The notes: generated by a model from the letters alone, not told the origin. 64,000 nt of DNA from Afipia sp. Root123D2 (GCF_001425835.1 NZ_LMDP01000004.1:310001-374000), one strand, 5' to 3'. Counted from the stretch's first letter, positions 54,326 through 63,439 are shown. Numbers and translations are program-made.

Positions 54326-54514
54326 ATGGGCACCGTTATTGAGTTTCCCACGGATGCGGCGTCGCGGCGCACGGACCAGACGCCGCGCGAGGGCACAGCC
54401 ACCGTCATGATCCTCCCCGTGATCCGGATCGAGCGTTATGGCGAAGCCAGCGACGGGCACGGACCTGAAGAAGGAACCGCAGGCCGCCGCCGCCGCCGCC
54501 GGGCGCGCTCCTGA
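54326..54514 (+). CDS. Small 62-residue conserved protein
   Basis: MGTVIEFPTDAASRRTDQTP, then VMILPVIRIERYGE and an Arg-rich tail (TAGRRRRRRARS). I recall similar short proteins in Bradyrhizobium genomes but know no function. A strong ribosome site GAGGAGGGG (54313-54321) precedes ATG 54326 and settles the start over ATG 54266. A perfect CtrA site lies 62 bases upstream. The basic tail suggests nucleic-acid or membrane binding. Confidence 0.65.
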   Translation: MGTVIEFPTDAASRRTDQTPREGTATVMILPVIRIERYGEASDGHGPEEGTAGRRRRRRARS

Positions 54515-54604
54515 CCGTCGACACGTTCGCCGCGCATCGCGCGCCGAAACTGCGTTCTGAATATTTTCGCGGATCAACCGCAACCGGCTGAAACCGATTC
54601 CATC

Positions 54605-55333
54605 ATGTGCAACGCGCTGATCCTGCTGCCCATCATCGCCGGCCTCGGCTGCAACGGCGGCGACTTCGGGCGGACGCGCGACACCTTCTATCATCAGGAC
54701 ATGCACAAATGGGTCGGCGCGGAGGCGACTGAAAGCCTCGGCGGCCGGCCGTCTCAATTTCAGCTCACCGATCTCGAGCGCCAGTTGCGCGACCTCGCTT
54801 ACTATTTCATCCAGCCGCCCCATTCGCGCCCGGCGTGGAAGGCGGTGTTCGGCGACTATCAGGTGATCCCGTCGCCATGGCGGCAGACAGTGGTGTTCGA
54901 TCCCACCGCCTATGGCCGCCGCATGATCAACGAGCCGCATCGCTCGCAGGCGTCGGCCTATGGCGGGCTGATCGAGGACGTGCGCAACGACTTCACCATG
55001 CTCGACCAGTTCGTTCCTGTGGCGATGAAGGTCAACGATCTCGACATCAAGCGTCAGGAAGCGATGAAATATGTCTCCGCCCTGTCGCCGCGCGAGTATG
55101 ACGACGCCCAGGCGCGAATGCGCGAGAACGTGCTGGTTGTGCAATGGACGCAGCAGGTGCTGGAACAGCGCGTCGCGTCGTATCGCTGGGCGCTGGAGCG
55201 TCTGGCCATTCACGCGCCTGATCCGATGGCGGCCGACGCCGATCGCCTGATCCGCGAACTGGCGTCGCGTGCGGCCTCCGCATGGACCTCCGCACCGCCT
55301 GTCGTCGGCAAGGTGCTGCGGGTCGGCGGGTAA
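54605..55333 (+). CDS. Hypothetical exported protein
   Basis: A 242-residue protein without a domain I can name. The N-terminus MCNALILLPIIAGLGCNGGD looks like a short hydrophobic signal with a Cys at 16; it is not a clean lipobox and lacks positive charge, so the true start or export route is uncertain. The rest is helical and charged, with FYHQDMHKWVGAEATESLGG, DLERQLRDLAYYFIQPPHSR and a long helix SALSPREYDDAQARMREN. It follows the 62-residue gene by 90 bases. Confidence 0.68.
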   Translation: MCNALILLPIIAGLGCNGGDFGRTRDTFYHQDMHKWVGAEATESLGGRPSQFQLTDLERQLRDLAYYFIQPPHSRPAWKAVFGDYQVIPSPWRQTVVFDPTAYGRRMINEPHRSQASAYGGLIEDVRNDFTMLDQFVPVAMKVNDLDIKRQEAMKYVSALSPREYDDAQARMRENVLVVQWTQQVLEQRVASYRWALERLAIHAPDPMAADADRLIRELASRAASAWTSAPPVVGKVLRVGG

Positions 55334-55539
55334 ATTCGCCATCATCACGGGATGCGTCTTCACCTCTCCCGCAGGAGGGAGGGAGAAGCTGGGCGGCGCA
55401 CCGAACAGGTTCCATGATTACGAATGCGCGAGTCGCAAGGTAGCCGGTGCCTGATGCGGCGGAACGTCACGTTGTGCCGACGCGCCATCGGGTGTTTCGC
55501 TTTCAAGCCTGATCGTAATCGTGCGGCGAGGCGGGTTCC

Positions 55540-55881
55540 ATGATGAATGGCTTTTCGTTCGGCAAATTCAGTCCCACGAAATCATTCAGCATCCTGGTGC
55601 TGCTGAGTGTCGCCATCGGCGTGCCCGCGTTGATCATCGTGCGCGCGCTCGATCCCGATCTGGTGCTTGCGGCGCTCAGCGTGCTGTTGTTTACGGGCGC
55701 TGCGGTTTCTGCGGGACTCGCGTTCATGGTCAGGACCGAGCCGGCGTCGCAGGATCTGAATTTGTGGGATGTCGCCGGAGGCCTGGTTCTGACCGGGTGT
55801 GCCGCATCGGTGTTCGGCGAGCCTGAAAACGTCGCGCTGTTGTTCGAGCATCTGTTCGAACGCCAGCAGACCTCGCAGTAA
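55540..55881 (+). CDS. Small membrane protein
   Basis: A 113-residue protein with three hydrophobic helices (FSILVLLSVAIGVPALIIV, LVLAALSVLLFTGAAVSAGL, WDVAGGLVLTGCAASVFG). No family recognised. A second ATG follows directly (55543). GAGGCGGG lies upstream. The cytoplasmic end carries EPENVALLFEHLFERQ, possibly amphipathic. Confidence 0.6.
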   Translation: MMNGFSFGKFSPTKSFSILVLLSVAIGVPALIIVRALDPDLVLAALSVLLFTGAAVSAGLAFMVRTEPASQDLNLWDVAGGLVLTGCAASVFGEPENVALLFEHLFERQQTSQ

Positions 55882-56149
55882 AGAAAAGAAGGAGACGAGA
55901 CCAGTCATTGAAATCGCGCACGATCTCATCGATCGCGCGCCAGACGACCAGGCCGGGCCCCTCTGGCAGCCAAGTGGCTGTGATGTCGGACTGGAATTCA
56001 GTTGGAGTGGCCCTTTTTCGATCGACGACGCCGGGTGCACGGCGCATTTTGGTGTCATCATGCTTGATGCCGCGTGCACACGTTTCGGTGCCGGATCATT
56101 TGCCTGATGCGAAAGGCCGCTCCCTTCAACAAAAGGGAAGCCCGGTTTT

Positions 56150-56791
56150 ATGTTTGACCTCATCACACATGAAGTTCTTACTGCACTCGTTCAAGTCATC
56201 ATCATCGATCTCGTTCTCGCCGGCGACAACGCCGTCGTGATCGGTCTTGCCGCTGCCGGTCTGCCCAAAGAGCAGCGCGGCAAGGCAATCCTGATCGGCA
56301 TCATCGCGGCGACCGTGCTGCGCATCGTATTCGCCGGTCTCACCACGCAATTGCTGCAGATCGTCGGCCTGCTGCTCGCGGGCGGCCTGCTGCTGCTGTG
56401 GGTTTGCTGGAAGATGTGGCGCGAACTGCGCGCCAACCACCATGACAGCGGCGAGATCGATCCGGGCAAGCTGGACGGCGCGCCGCGCAAGACGCTGTCG
56501 CAGGCGACGTGGCAGATCATCGTCGCCGACGTCTCGATGTCGCTCGACAACGTGCTCGCGGTGGCGGGCGCCGCGCGCGAGCATCCGTATGTTCTGGTGA
56601 TCGGGCTTGCGCTGTCGATCGCGATGATGGGCGTCGCGGCGACGTTCATCGCCAGGCTGCTGCACAACCACCGCTGGATCGCCTATGTCGGCCTCGCGGT
56701 TATTCTGTATGTCGCGGGCGACATGATCTATCGCGGCACGCTGGAGGTGTGGCCGCAACTCGCGTCATTGGCGGCGACTGCGCAGGACTAA
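56150..56791 (+). CDS. TerC-family integral membrane protein
   Basis: A 213-residue protein with seven helices. It has the duplicated TerC signature (IIIDLVLAGDNAVVIGLAAA and ADVSMSLDNVLAVAGAAREH) with the paired acidic motif DNA/DNV in the membrane. TerC proteins are linked to manganese export and co-translational metal loading of secreted enzymes. No Mn-riboswitch was recognised in the 268-base upstream region. Confidence 0.92.
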   Translation: MFDLITHEVLTALVQVIIIDLVLAGDNAVVIGLAAAGLPKEQRGKAILIGIIAATVLRIVFAGLTTQLLQIVGLLLAGGLLLLWVCWKMWRELRANHHDSGEIDPGKLDGAPRKTLSQATWQIIVADVSMSLDNVLAVAGAAREHPYVLVIGLALSIAMMGVAATFIARLLHNHRWIAYVGLAVILYVAGDMIYRGTLEVWPQLASLAATAQD

Positions 56792-56798
56792 GGAGCTT

Positions 56799-56923
56799 GT
56801 GCCCCGGACGCGGTGCGGCGTTGTTCACGCCGCTCCGCTGATCCGGGGCCGTTTCATATTCCGAATCTGGAATGGTCCGGGGTCTGCAAAGCAGCGTTGC
56901 ACGCTGCATTGCGCCCTGGATAC
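56799..56923. repeat. Long intergenic repeat, copy B
   Basis: A diverged second copy of the element at 46887-47010, starting GTGCCCCGGACGCGGTGCGG and containing CAGCGTTGCACGCTGCATTG. It sits between the convergent TerC and DUF1254 genes. The shared hairpins and end positions mark a true repeat family. Confidence 0.8.
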
Positions 56924-56943
56924 GGAAATCGCAGCAGCAAAGC

Positions 56944-57519
56944 CTACCGCTTCACCTGCGGGGCGGGAGCGTCGGGCGGCTGCACCTTGCAGCTTGACGC
57001 CTGCAGCGAGGCGCGGGCTTGCGCCATCAGGCTCGGCTCGGCGGCGAGCGCCTTCATCACGATCAGCCCGGTGTCGGTCGGGGAATCGATAATCAGCCGG
57101 TCGGCGGAGGTGATATCCTCGTCCTCCGGCACAGCGGCGTGCTGCGCCTCGGTCATCAGATCGAGTTCGATCACCTTGCGCCCGGCGGAACGGTCGTTGA
57201 TCGCGTAATAGGCGATCTCGCCGCGGGTATAGAACGACACCGACGTATAGGCCTGGCTGACCGGCACCCGCAGCTTGAGCGATCCGCCGCTCAGGTCGTA
57301 TTTGCACACCGCGACGGCGAACGCCGGATCCATGAATGGTATCGGCGCGGTGTTCGGCTCGGCGGCCGGCAGTTGCGTCACCGCGTTGAGCTGCGTGATC
57401 GGATCGAGCCGCGAATAGGCGTCCTGCGAGGCGATGCGCGGCAACGCCAGCACGCTGACGAGGTGGACAACGCCGCCGAGCAGGATTCCGCCGAGGATTG
57501 CGAACAGCCAGCGGATCAT
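56944..57519 (-). CDS. DUF1254 domain protein (half of a split pair)
   Basis: A 191-residue protein: one membrane helix (IRWLFAILGGILLGGVVHLV) followed by a periplasmic domain with LPRIASQDAYSRLDPITQLN, LRVPVSQAYTSVSFYTRGEI and KVIELDLMTEAQHAAVPEDE. It matches the N-terminal DUF1254 part of larger two-domain proteins. The start at 57519 overlaps the DUF1214 stop (ATGA). With the next gene it makes up the usual two halves. Confidence 0.83.
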   Translation of the reverse strand: MIRWLFAILGGILLGGVVHLVSVLALPRIASQDAYSRLDPITQLNAVTQLPAAEPNTAPIPFMDPAFAVAVCKYDLSGGSLKLRVPVSQAYTSVSFYTRGEIAYYAINDRSAGRKVIELDLMTEAQHAAVPEDEDITSADRLIIDSPTDTGLIVMKALAAEPSLMAQARASLQASSCKVQPPDAPAPQVKR

Positions 57520-58094
57520 GGACAGCCCACCGTGGTGATCGCCGGCATCGGCGCGTCTTTCTGGGTGCGCGTCGCCGCGCCGACCGGCGTGTCGTAGAAG
57601 CGCAGCGCGAGCTGATAGCGGTCGATGCCGCCGGTCGGCAGCCAGTTGCCGGCGCGGGCGCGGGCGGCGATCCGCACTTCGAACGAGCCGTTCGAGCCGC
57701 GCACCACTTCCTCGCTGGTGAAGCCGTAGCGCTGCAGCGAGTTGGCGACCAGTCGGCCCTTCATGTCGTAGACGGTCAGTGTCCAGAACCGCGCGGCGGG
57801 CGTGACGCCGCTCACCGTGACGTCGCAATTGCCGTCGAGGCGCTTGCCGGTGGCGTCAGCCTTGGCGAGGAAGGTCACGCCGTCGCCGGTGCCGATCGGA
57901 AGTTCGCCGGAGCGCGCGATCGCCGCGCGCGAATAGGGATCGATGTCGCTGGTGCCGGATTTCGGCCGCGCCGTCCACGCGCCGATGGTAACGGTGCCGA
58001 CATCGACGCCGCGCGTTGCCGTCATCCATGTCGTGCCGAGGCCGACCACGGTCGCGATCACCAGAACGAGGACGCAGACGCCGATCAATCGCAC
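57516..58094 (-). CDS. DUF1214 domain protein (half of a split pair)
   Basis: A 192-residue protein with an N-terminal anchor (GVCVLVLVIATVVGLGTTWM) and a periplasmic DUF1214 domain (VTIGAWTARPKSGTSDIDPY, WTLTVYDMKGRLVANSLQRY, GGIDRYQLALRFYDTPVG). In most bacteria this domain is fused behind DUF1254 in one long protein. GTG start at 58094, 16 bases after the PBP1A gene, so it is probably co-transcribed with it. Confidence 0.83.
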   Translation of the reverse strand: MRLIGVCVLVLVIATVVGLGTTWMTATRGVDVGTVTIGAWTARPKSGTSDIDPYSRAAIARSGELPIGTGDGVTFLAKADATGKRLDGNCDVTVSGVTPAARFWTLTVYDMKGRLVANSLQRYGFTSEEVVRGSNGSFEVRIAARARAGNWLPTGGIDRYQLALRFYDTPVGAATRTQKDAPMPAITTVGCP

Positions 58095-58110
58095 GAGACA
58101 ACCGCCATCA

Positions 58111-60399
58111 TCATTGCGCGGACCGCTTCGCGTCCGCTGCTTCGCCGGGCGTCGCCGCCGCGAAGCTGTCGGGGAAGGTCAGCGCCGTCGAAGCCGACGC
58201 GCCGGCCGGTTTTGCCGACGTCGTCTTGCCGTTGGGGCCGGCCGGAGGCGGGGCCGCACCCGCGGTCTTCGCGGCTTCGTCCAGCATCTTCTCGACGCGA
58301 ACCAGGATGTTGGCGCCGCGCCGTGTCAGGATCGGCGGTGGTCCGGGATTGATCTCGGCGCCGTTCGCGCCAGCCTTGGAAGAGGCGACCTGCGGCAGCG
58401 GCTTGCCGGGACCGACGCCCGGGATGTCTTTGATCTCGACGCCCTGATGCGCGACCACCATGATTTCGTGCCAGGTCTTCGCCGGCAGCGAGCCGCCGGT
58501 CATGCGGTTGGTCGGCGAGTAGTCGTCGTTGCCGTACCAGACGCCGCCGACGAAATTGCCGGTGTAGCCGACGAACCATGCGTCGCGATAATTGTTGGTG
58601 GTGCCGGTCTTGCCCGCCGCCGGAATGCCGTCGAGCTGCGCGCGGCGCGCGGTGCCCTCGGACACGACGTGGCTCATCATCATTGCCATGTCGGAGGCGA
58701 CGGAAGCCGGGATTGCCTGACGCGGTTTCACGCCGTCGCGGTCCCAGCGCCACACCAGATCGCCGGCGCCGGTGCGGATTTCGAGAATGGAGTGCGGCGC
58801 CACCGCCTTGCCCTTGTTGGGGAAGGTGGCATAGGCGACGGTGTGTTCGACATTGGTCACTTCGTCGGCGCCGATCGGCAGTGATGGCGTGTCGGGCAGG
58901 GGAGCCTTGATGCCGAACTTGCGCGCGGTCTCGACGATCTTGGCGCGGCCCGCTTTCGGCCCGGCCTTGCCGCCGAGCGCGATCGACAGCTTCACCGGCA
59001 CGACGTTGATCGAGCGCGTCAGCGCCTGCGTCAGCGTGATCGTGCCGGAATAGGAGTGGCCGTAGTTCTGCGGGCACCAGTTGCCGATGCACACCGGGCC
59101 GTCGACGATGGTGGAGGTCGGCTTGAAGCCGTTGAGCAGCGCGGTGGTGTAGACATACGGCTTGAACGACGAGCCGGGCTGGCGCATGGCGTCGGTGGCG
59201 CGGTTGAACTGGCTCGCGCCGTAGTCGCGGCCGCCGACCATGGCGCGCACGCCGCCATCGAGATCGGCGATCACGACAGACGCCTGCGTCGCGTGATAGT
59301 CGCGGCCGAACTGGCGCAACTGGTCCTCGACCGCCGCTTCCGCCGCGCGCTGCACGTTCATGTCGATCGCGGTGCGGACCACGAACACGCGCTCGGTGTA
59401 GGATTTCGGGAAGGTCTGCACGACCCTGCGCACTTCGTCGAAGGCCCAGTCGAGATAGTAGTTCGGCGAATTCTCGTCGCGCCGGTCGACTGCGACGGCC
59501 GGATTGCGCCGCGCGCCGAACACCTGGCCCTCGGTGAGGAAACCGGCCTCGACCATGTTGTCGAGCACGACGTTGGCGCGGGCGCGGGCGGCGGGCAGGT
59601 TGATGTGCGGGGCGTATTTGGTCGGCGCCTTGAACAGGCCGGCGAGCATCGCGGATTCGGCGAGGTTCACGTCGCGCACCGACTTGTTGAAGTAGAAATG
59701 CGCCGCGCCGTCGACGCCGAAGGTGCCGCCGCCCATGTAGGCGCGGTCGAGATAGAGTTTCAGGATCTCGTTCTTGGTCAGCCGCGTTTCGAGCCAGATC
59801 GCGAGGAACGCCTCGTTGACCTTGCGCTCGATGGTGCGCTCGTTCGACAGGAACAGGTTTTTCGCCAGCTGCTGGGTGATCGACGAGCCGCCCTGGCGGA
59901 CGCCGCCGGCCTGCGCGTTGGTGACCAGCGCGCGGGCGGTGCCAGCGAGATCGATGCCGAAATGATCGTAGAAACGGCGGTCCTCGGTGGCGAGCGTCGC
60001 CTTGATCAGGTTGTCGGGAAATTCTTCCAGCGGGATCGAGTCGTTATGCTTGATGCCGCGGCTGCCGATCGGATTGTTGTAACGGTCGAGGAACGTCACC
60101 GCGAGATCGGACTTCTTCAGCCAGTCCTCGTCGGCGGTTTCGCGGAAGGCGGGAACCGCGAGCGCCAGCATCAGGATCAGGCCGACGAGACCGATGGTGG
60201 CGGCCTCCGAAAGGGGTTCGATGAACACCCACCGTTTCCAGCGGCCGACATAGAAGCGGTCCATGAAGGTGGAGTAGCGCTCGTAGAGTTCCCGCAGGCC
60301 GACGGCGGAGGAAAACAGCGTGGAATCGATGCGCGCGTCGAGGTCCAGCAGGAAGTGCCGGAACCGCGTTTTCCACTTCTCTGGCACGATCTGGCGCAC
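58111..60399 (-). CDS. Class A penicillin-binding protein (PBP1A type)
   Basis: A 762-residue bifunctional peptidoglycan synthase. A membrane helix lies near 66-86. The glycosyltransferase domain has KATLATEDRRFYDHFGID (Glu139) and GGSSITQQLAKNLFLS, followed by YMGGGTFGVDGAAHFYFNK. The transpeptidase domain has the nucleophile Ser410 in RQPGSSFKPYVY, TRSIN (SxN) and AAGKTGTTNN (KTG). The C-terminal 80 residues are Ala/Pro-rich. It polymerises and cross-links peptidoglycan. GTG start at 60399 with AGGA upstream. Confidence 0.94.
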   Translation of the reverse strand: MRQIVPEKWKTRFRHFLLDLDARIDSTLFSSAVGLRELYERYSTFMDRFYVGRWKRWVFIEPLSEAATIGLVGLILMLALAVPAFRETADEDWLKKSDLAVTFLDRYNNPIGSRGIKHNDSIPLEEFPDNLIKATLATEDRRFYDHFGIDLAGTARALVTNAQAGGVRQGGSSITQQLAKNLFLSNERTIERKVNEAFLAIWLETRLTKNEILKLYLDRAYMGGGTFGVDGAAHFYFNKSVRDVNLAESAMLAGLFKAPTKYAPHINLPAARARANVVLDNMVEAGFLTEGQVFGARRNPAVAVDRRDENSPNYYLDWAFDEVRRVVQTFPKSYTERVFVVRTAIDMNVQRAAEAAVEDQLRQFGRDYHATQASVVIADLDGGVRAMVGGRDYGASQFNRATDAMRQPGSSFKPYVYTTALLNGFKPTSTIVDGPVCIGNWCPQNYGHSYSGTITLTQALTRSINVVPVKLSIALGGKAGPKAGRAKIVETARKFGIKAPLPDTPSLPIGADEVTNVEHTVAYATFPNKGKAVAPHSILEIRTGAGDLVWRWDRDGVKPRQAIPASVASDMAMMMSHVVSEGTARRAQLDGIPAAGKTGTTNNYRDAWFVGYTGNFVGGVWYGNDDYSPTNRMTGGSLPAKTWHEIMVVAHQGVEIKDIPGVGPGKPLPQVASSKAGANGAEINPGPPPILTRRGANILVRVEKMLDEAAKTAGAAPPPAGPNGKTTSAKPAGASASTALTFPDSFAAATPGEAADAKRSAQ

Positions 60400-60754
60400 C
60401 GCAATTCCTGCCTAAAAATTCGCGTCCGAAACCTTGAAACCTGCCGGTCTGCCGCGACGTTGAAACGACACGTTCAAGCGCCGGTCAAACATGCGAGCTT
60501 CTTGCGGCAACCCCAAGGCAAATGGCTGGTCATTCGGGCCGCGCCGCCAATGGAGAATCCGCAGTCTTCTAGCCGAGCGGGACTTATAAACCAATGGTCT
60601 CGCTGGTATTTCGATGATGGCGGTGAATTTGCCCCCGGTGACCCGTGATCAGTGCCGGTGCCGCTTGCGCCATGACCGCCAACGCTCCTAGAACCCTCAT
60701 GATGCACCACAGACCTTTTCGCTTACGGACCAGTTAAAGGCCAAGGAACGGTTC
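60400..60754. other. Divergent intergenic region
   Basis: 355 bases between the PBP1A gene (-) and ycgN (+). Open frames here are shadows without domains. Promoters for both genes must lie here; AAGGA at 60740-60744 serves ycgN. No repeat or RNA gene recognised. Confidence 0.45.
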
Positions 60755-61267
60755 ATGACAGCTCCGCCCCGGCGGCCCTCGACCCAGAGCAAATCTTTCT
60801 GGAAAACCAAGACGTTGGAGGAGATGTCCGACAGCGAATGGGAAAGCCTGTGCGACGGCTGCGCGCGCTGCTGCCTCGAAAAGCTCGAGGACGAGGACAC
60901 CGGCAAGATCTACTTCACCCACATCTCCTGCACCTTGCTCGATGCCGGGCTGTGCGCCTGCAAGGATTATCCCAACCGCTCCGCGAAAGTTCACGACTGC
61001 GTGCGTCTGACGCCCGAGAACGTCCGGACCCTGAACTGGCTGCCGCCGAGCTGCGGCTACAAGCTCGTTGCCGAGGGGCGGGACCTGTACTGGTGGCACC
61101 CGCTGATCTCCGGCGATCCCAACACGGTGCATGAAGCCGGCGTGTCGGTGCAGGGCCGGGTGTGGGGCAGCGAGGACGATGTCGAGGACGCCGATCTCGA
61201 GGACCACATCGTGCGCTGGCCGGGCCTGCTGCCGAAACGCGCCAAGCTCAAGACGCGGCCGAAGTAG
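60755..61267 (+). CDS. ycgN: YcgN/YkgJ cysteine-cluster protein
   Basis: A 170-residue protein of the UPF0260/YcgN family. It has [20 protein letters not shown], then [26 protein letters not shown] and [20 protein letters not shown]. The many cysteines (CDGCARCC...CxCxDY) form a zinc/iron cluster-type site. Function unknown; related YkgJ proteins chelate metal. The start follows AAGGA. Confidence 0.9.
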   Translation: MTAPPRRPSTQSKSFWKTKTLEEMSDSEWESLCDGCARCCLEKLEDEDTGKIYFTHISCTLLDAGLCACKDYPNRSAKVHDCVRLTPENVRTLNWLPPSCGYKLVAEGRDLYWWHPLISGDPNTVHEAGVSVQGRVWGSEDDVEDADLEDHIVRWPGLLPKRAKLKTRPK

Positions 61268-61331
61268 GGGGTGGGATTTCGGGCGATGACCTTTTGTGGA
61301 TGAGGCAAACGCGCCAGGATGCACACTCGGC

Positions 61332-61357
61332 GTCGTCCCCGCCTGCGCGGGGACGAC
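61332..61357. repeat. REP-like palindrome, copy 4
   Basis: Perfect inverted repeat GTCGTCCCCGC / GCGGGGACGAC with a short CTGC-type centre, between ycgN and the DHA2 exporter gene. Same family as 40184, 40276 and 47036. Confidence 0.78.
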
Positions 61358-61489
61358 TCTGAATTTGGCGCTCGGCCCACCCCAATCACAATTCCGTTCC
61401 CTGCTGCGCTTCATGCGCGGCGCACCCATGCGCGCAAGTGTCTTATGAATCACGGCAAAACCCGCTAAGTCAGTGGTACTCCGTTTCAT

Positions 61490-63127
61490 ATGTGCGGTCG
61501 CCGCTTCAAGGCGGAAGGCCCTGACGAAGTTTGCATGAACAAGATCGATCGACCGGGCCACGGGATGGCTCACGGGCAACCTGTGTCCAATCCTGACGAC
61601 ATCACAGACCTGACGACCGCCGCCACCGAAGTGATCGAGGTGAGCGACGCGCCGCCGGTCGCGCCACCGGCGCCGCTCTCCAAGAGCGAGGTTCACACCA
61701 TCATCCTGAGCCTGATGCTCACGATGTTCCTGACCGCGCTCGACCAGACCATCGTCGCCACCGCGTTGCCGACCATCGGCCGCCAGTTCGGCGACGTCTC
61801 CGACCTGTCGTGGATCATCACGGCGTATCTGCTGTCATCGACGGCGGTCGCGCCGGTCTACGGCACGCTGAGCGACATCTACGGCCGCCGCGCCATGATC
61901 ATCGTGTCGCTGACATTGTTCCTCGTCGGCTCGGTTTGGTGCGCGCTGGCGCCGAACCTGCTGACGCTCATTCTTGCCCGCGCGCTGCAGGGCATCGGCG
62001 GCGGCGGCATCCTGCCGATCGTGCAGACGGTGATTTCCGATATCGTGACGCCGCGCGAGCGCGGCCAGTATCAGGCTTATTTCAGCGCGGTGTGGGTATC
62101 GGCCGGCATCGGCGGTCCGGTCCTCGGCGGCGTGTTCGCGGAGCATTTGCACTGGTCGGTGATCTTCTGGATCAACCTGCCGCTCGGCCTCCTGTCGCTC
62201 GCGCTGCTGTTGCCGAAGATGGGCAAGATCCCGACCTTCCATCGCCACCGCAAGATCGACTGGATCGGCGGCCTCCTGCTGATGACGTCCGCGGTGGTGT
62301 TCATGCTGGTGCTGACATGGGGCGGCAGCCGCTTTGCGTGGGCGTCGCCGACGATTCTGGCGATGTTCGGCTCGGCCGTTGCGATGGCGTTCGCCTTCGT
62401 CTGGCACGCCCGCAATACCGACGAGCCGTTCCTGCCGATCCCGCTGCTCGGCGGATCGGTGGTTCCGTATGCGATGGCGGCCGGCGCCTGCGCCATCGGC
62501 ACCATGATCGGGCTGACGGTTCACATGCCGCTCTATTACGAGGTGGTTTATCATCTGTCGGCCAGCGAGGCGGGGTTGGCGCTGATCCCGATCGTCGCGA
62601 TGTCGGTGCCGGGCGCGTGGATCGCCGGCCGGGCCATGATGCACACCAAACACTACAAGTGGGCCGCGATCATCGGCAGCGGTTGCGCGACGGCTGCCGC
62701 GGTCGCGATAGCGGTCCTGTTGCCGATGCCGCTATGGGCGCTGCTGGCGCTGCTGTCACTGCTGGCGCTTGGGCTCGGCAGCTGTTTCCCGGTCAGTGTG
62801 GTCTCGATCCAGAACGCCGTGTCACGCGCACAGGTCGGCACCGCCACCGGCGCGATGAACTTCTTCCGCTCGCTGATGGCGTCGTTCGCCGTCGCGATGT
62901 TCACCACCATCCTGCTGATGGCACTCGGCGGCAACCTCACCATCGGTGCCGAGCAAAACGTCAGCGGCGGGCACGGCATCGCCGCCGCCGATATGGTGTC
63001 CGCGTTCCGCTATGTGTTCGTCGCGGCTGCGGTGCTGCTGGCGTCGGCGCTGACCTTCCTGCTGATCATGGAAGAACGCCCGCTGGCCGGACCGGCCAAA
63101 CCCGCGGTCACCGAGTTTTCGGAATAG
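61490..63127 (+). CDS. DHA2-type (EmrB/QacA) MFS exporter
   Basis: A protein of up to 545 residues with 14 predicted helices. Helix 1 carries TALDQTIVATALPTIGRQFG, typical of the DHA2 drug-proton antiporters, followed by YGTLSDIYGRRAMIIVSLTL (motif A) and RALQGIGGGGILPIVQTVIS (motif B); motif C appears as GPVLGGVFAEHLHWSVIFWI. The N-terminus is uncertain; ATGs at 61490, 61535 and 61565 are all possible and none has a strong ribosome site. It probably exports drugs or toxic organic compounds. Confidence 0.9.
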   Translation: MCGRRFKAEGPDEVCMNKIDRPGHGMAHGQPVSNPDDITDLTTAATEVIEVSDAPPVAPPAPLSKSEVHTIILSLMLTMFLTALDQTIVATALPTIGRQFGDVSDLSWIITAYLLSSTAVAPVYGTLSDIYGRRAMIIVSLTLFLVGSVWCALAPNLLTLILARALQGIGGGGILPIVQTVISDIVTPRERGQYQAYFSAVWVSAGIGGPVLGGVFAEHLHWSVIFWINLPLGLLSLALLLPKMGKIPTFHRHRKIDWIGGLLLMTSAVVFMLVLTWGGSRFAWASPTILAMFGSAVAMAFAFVWHARNTDEPFLPIPLLGGSVVPYAMAAGACAIGTMIGLTVHMPLYYEVVYHLSASEAGLALIPIVAMSVPGAWIAGRAMMHTKHYKWAAIIGSGCATAAAVAIAVLLPMPLWALLALLSLLALGLGSCFPVSVVSIQNAVSRAQVGTATGAMNFFRSLMASFAVAMFTTILLMALGGNLTIGAEQNVSGGHGIAAADMVSAFRYVFVAAAVLLASALTFLLIMEERPLAGPAKPAVTEFSE

Positions 63128-63192
63128 AATTCCGCGCGTCCCGGTTGCGCTCCACGCCCAACGATGCTGCACTCCTGTTCGGGAGCAGGGCG

Positions 63193-63411
63193 ATGTGGAA
63201 GACCGGATTGCTGATCGTGCATCTGTTCGCGGCGGGGGCACCTGCGCCCGAGCCGGTCGCGCGCGTCGATGTCGGCCCCGGCGGCGTCAGTTGCACCTAT
63301 CAGCGCTGCATGACGAAATGCGCGAAACTAAGCGGCCCGGTGTGCCACAGCTATTGCGAAAGCAAACTGACGGAACGCCGCGCTGTCGGGATCTGCCCGG
63401 CACGCGGGTGA
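63193..63411 (+). CDS. Small secreted six-cysteine protein
   Basis: A 72-residue protein: signal peptide MWKTGLLIVHLFAAGAPAP and a short mature part with six cysteines (SCTYQRCMTKCAKLSGPVC, HSYCESK, GICPARG). Six cysteines in about 40 residues suggest three disulfides, as in compact secreted peptides. GGGAG at 63181-63185 precedes ATG 63193. No family recognised. Expression outside the cytoplasm is likely; the role is unknown. Confidence 0.68.
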   Translation: MWKTGLLIVHLFAAGAPAPEPVARVDVGPGGVSCTYQRCMTKCAKLSGPVCHSYCESKLTERRAVGICPARG

Positions 63412-63439
63412 GGCGGTGCCCTCGGATTTCTAAATTGTC

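Noticed and set aside
55882-56149. Possible Mn (yybP-ykoY) riboswitch before terC
   Set aside because: The conserved riboswitch core sequences could not be found; a covariance-model search would be decisive.
59056-60648. 530-codon plus-strand open frame
   Set aside because: Antisense shadow of the PBP1A gene; composition is Arg/Ala/Gly noise typical of GC-rich reverse strands.
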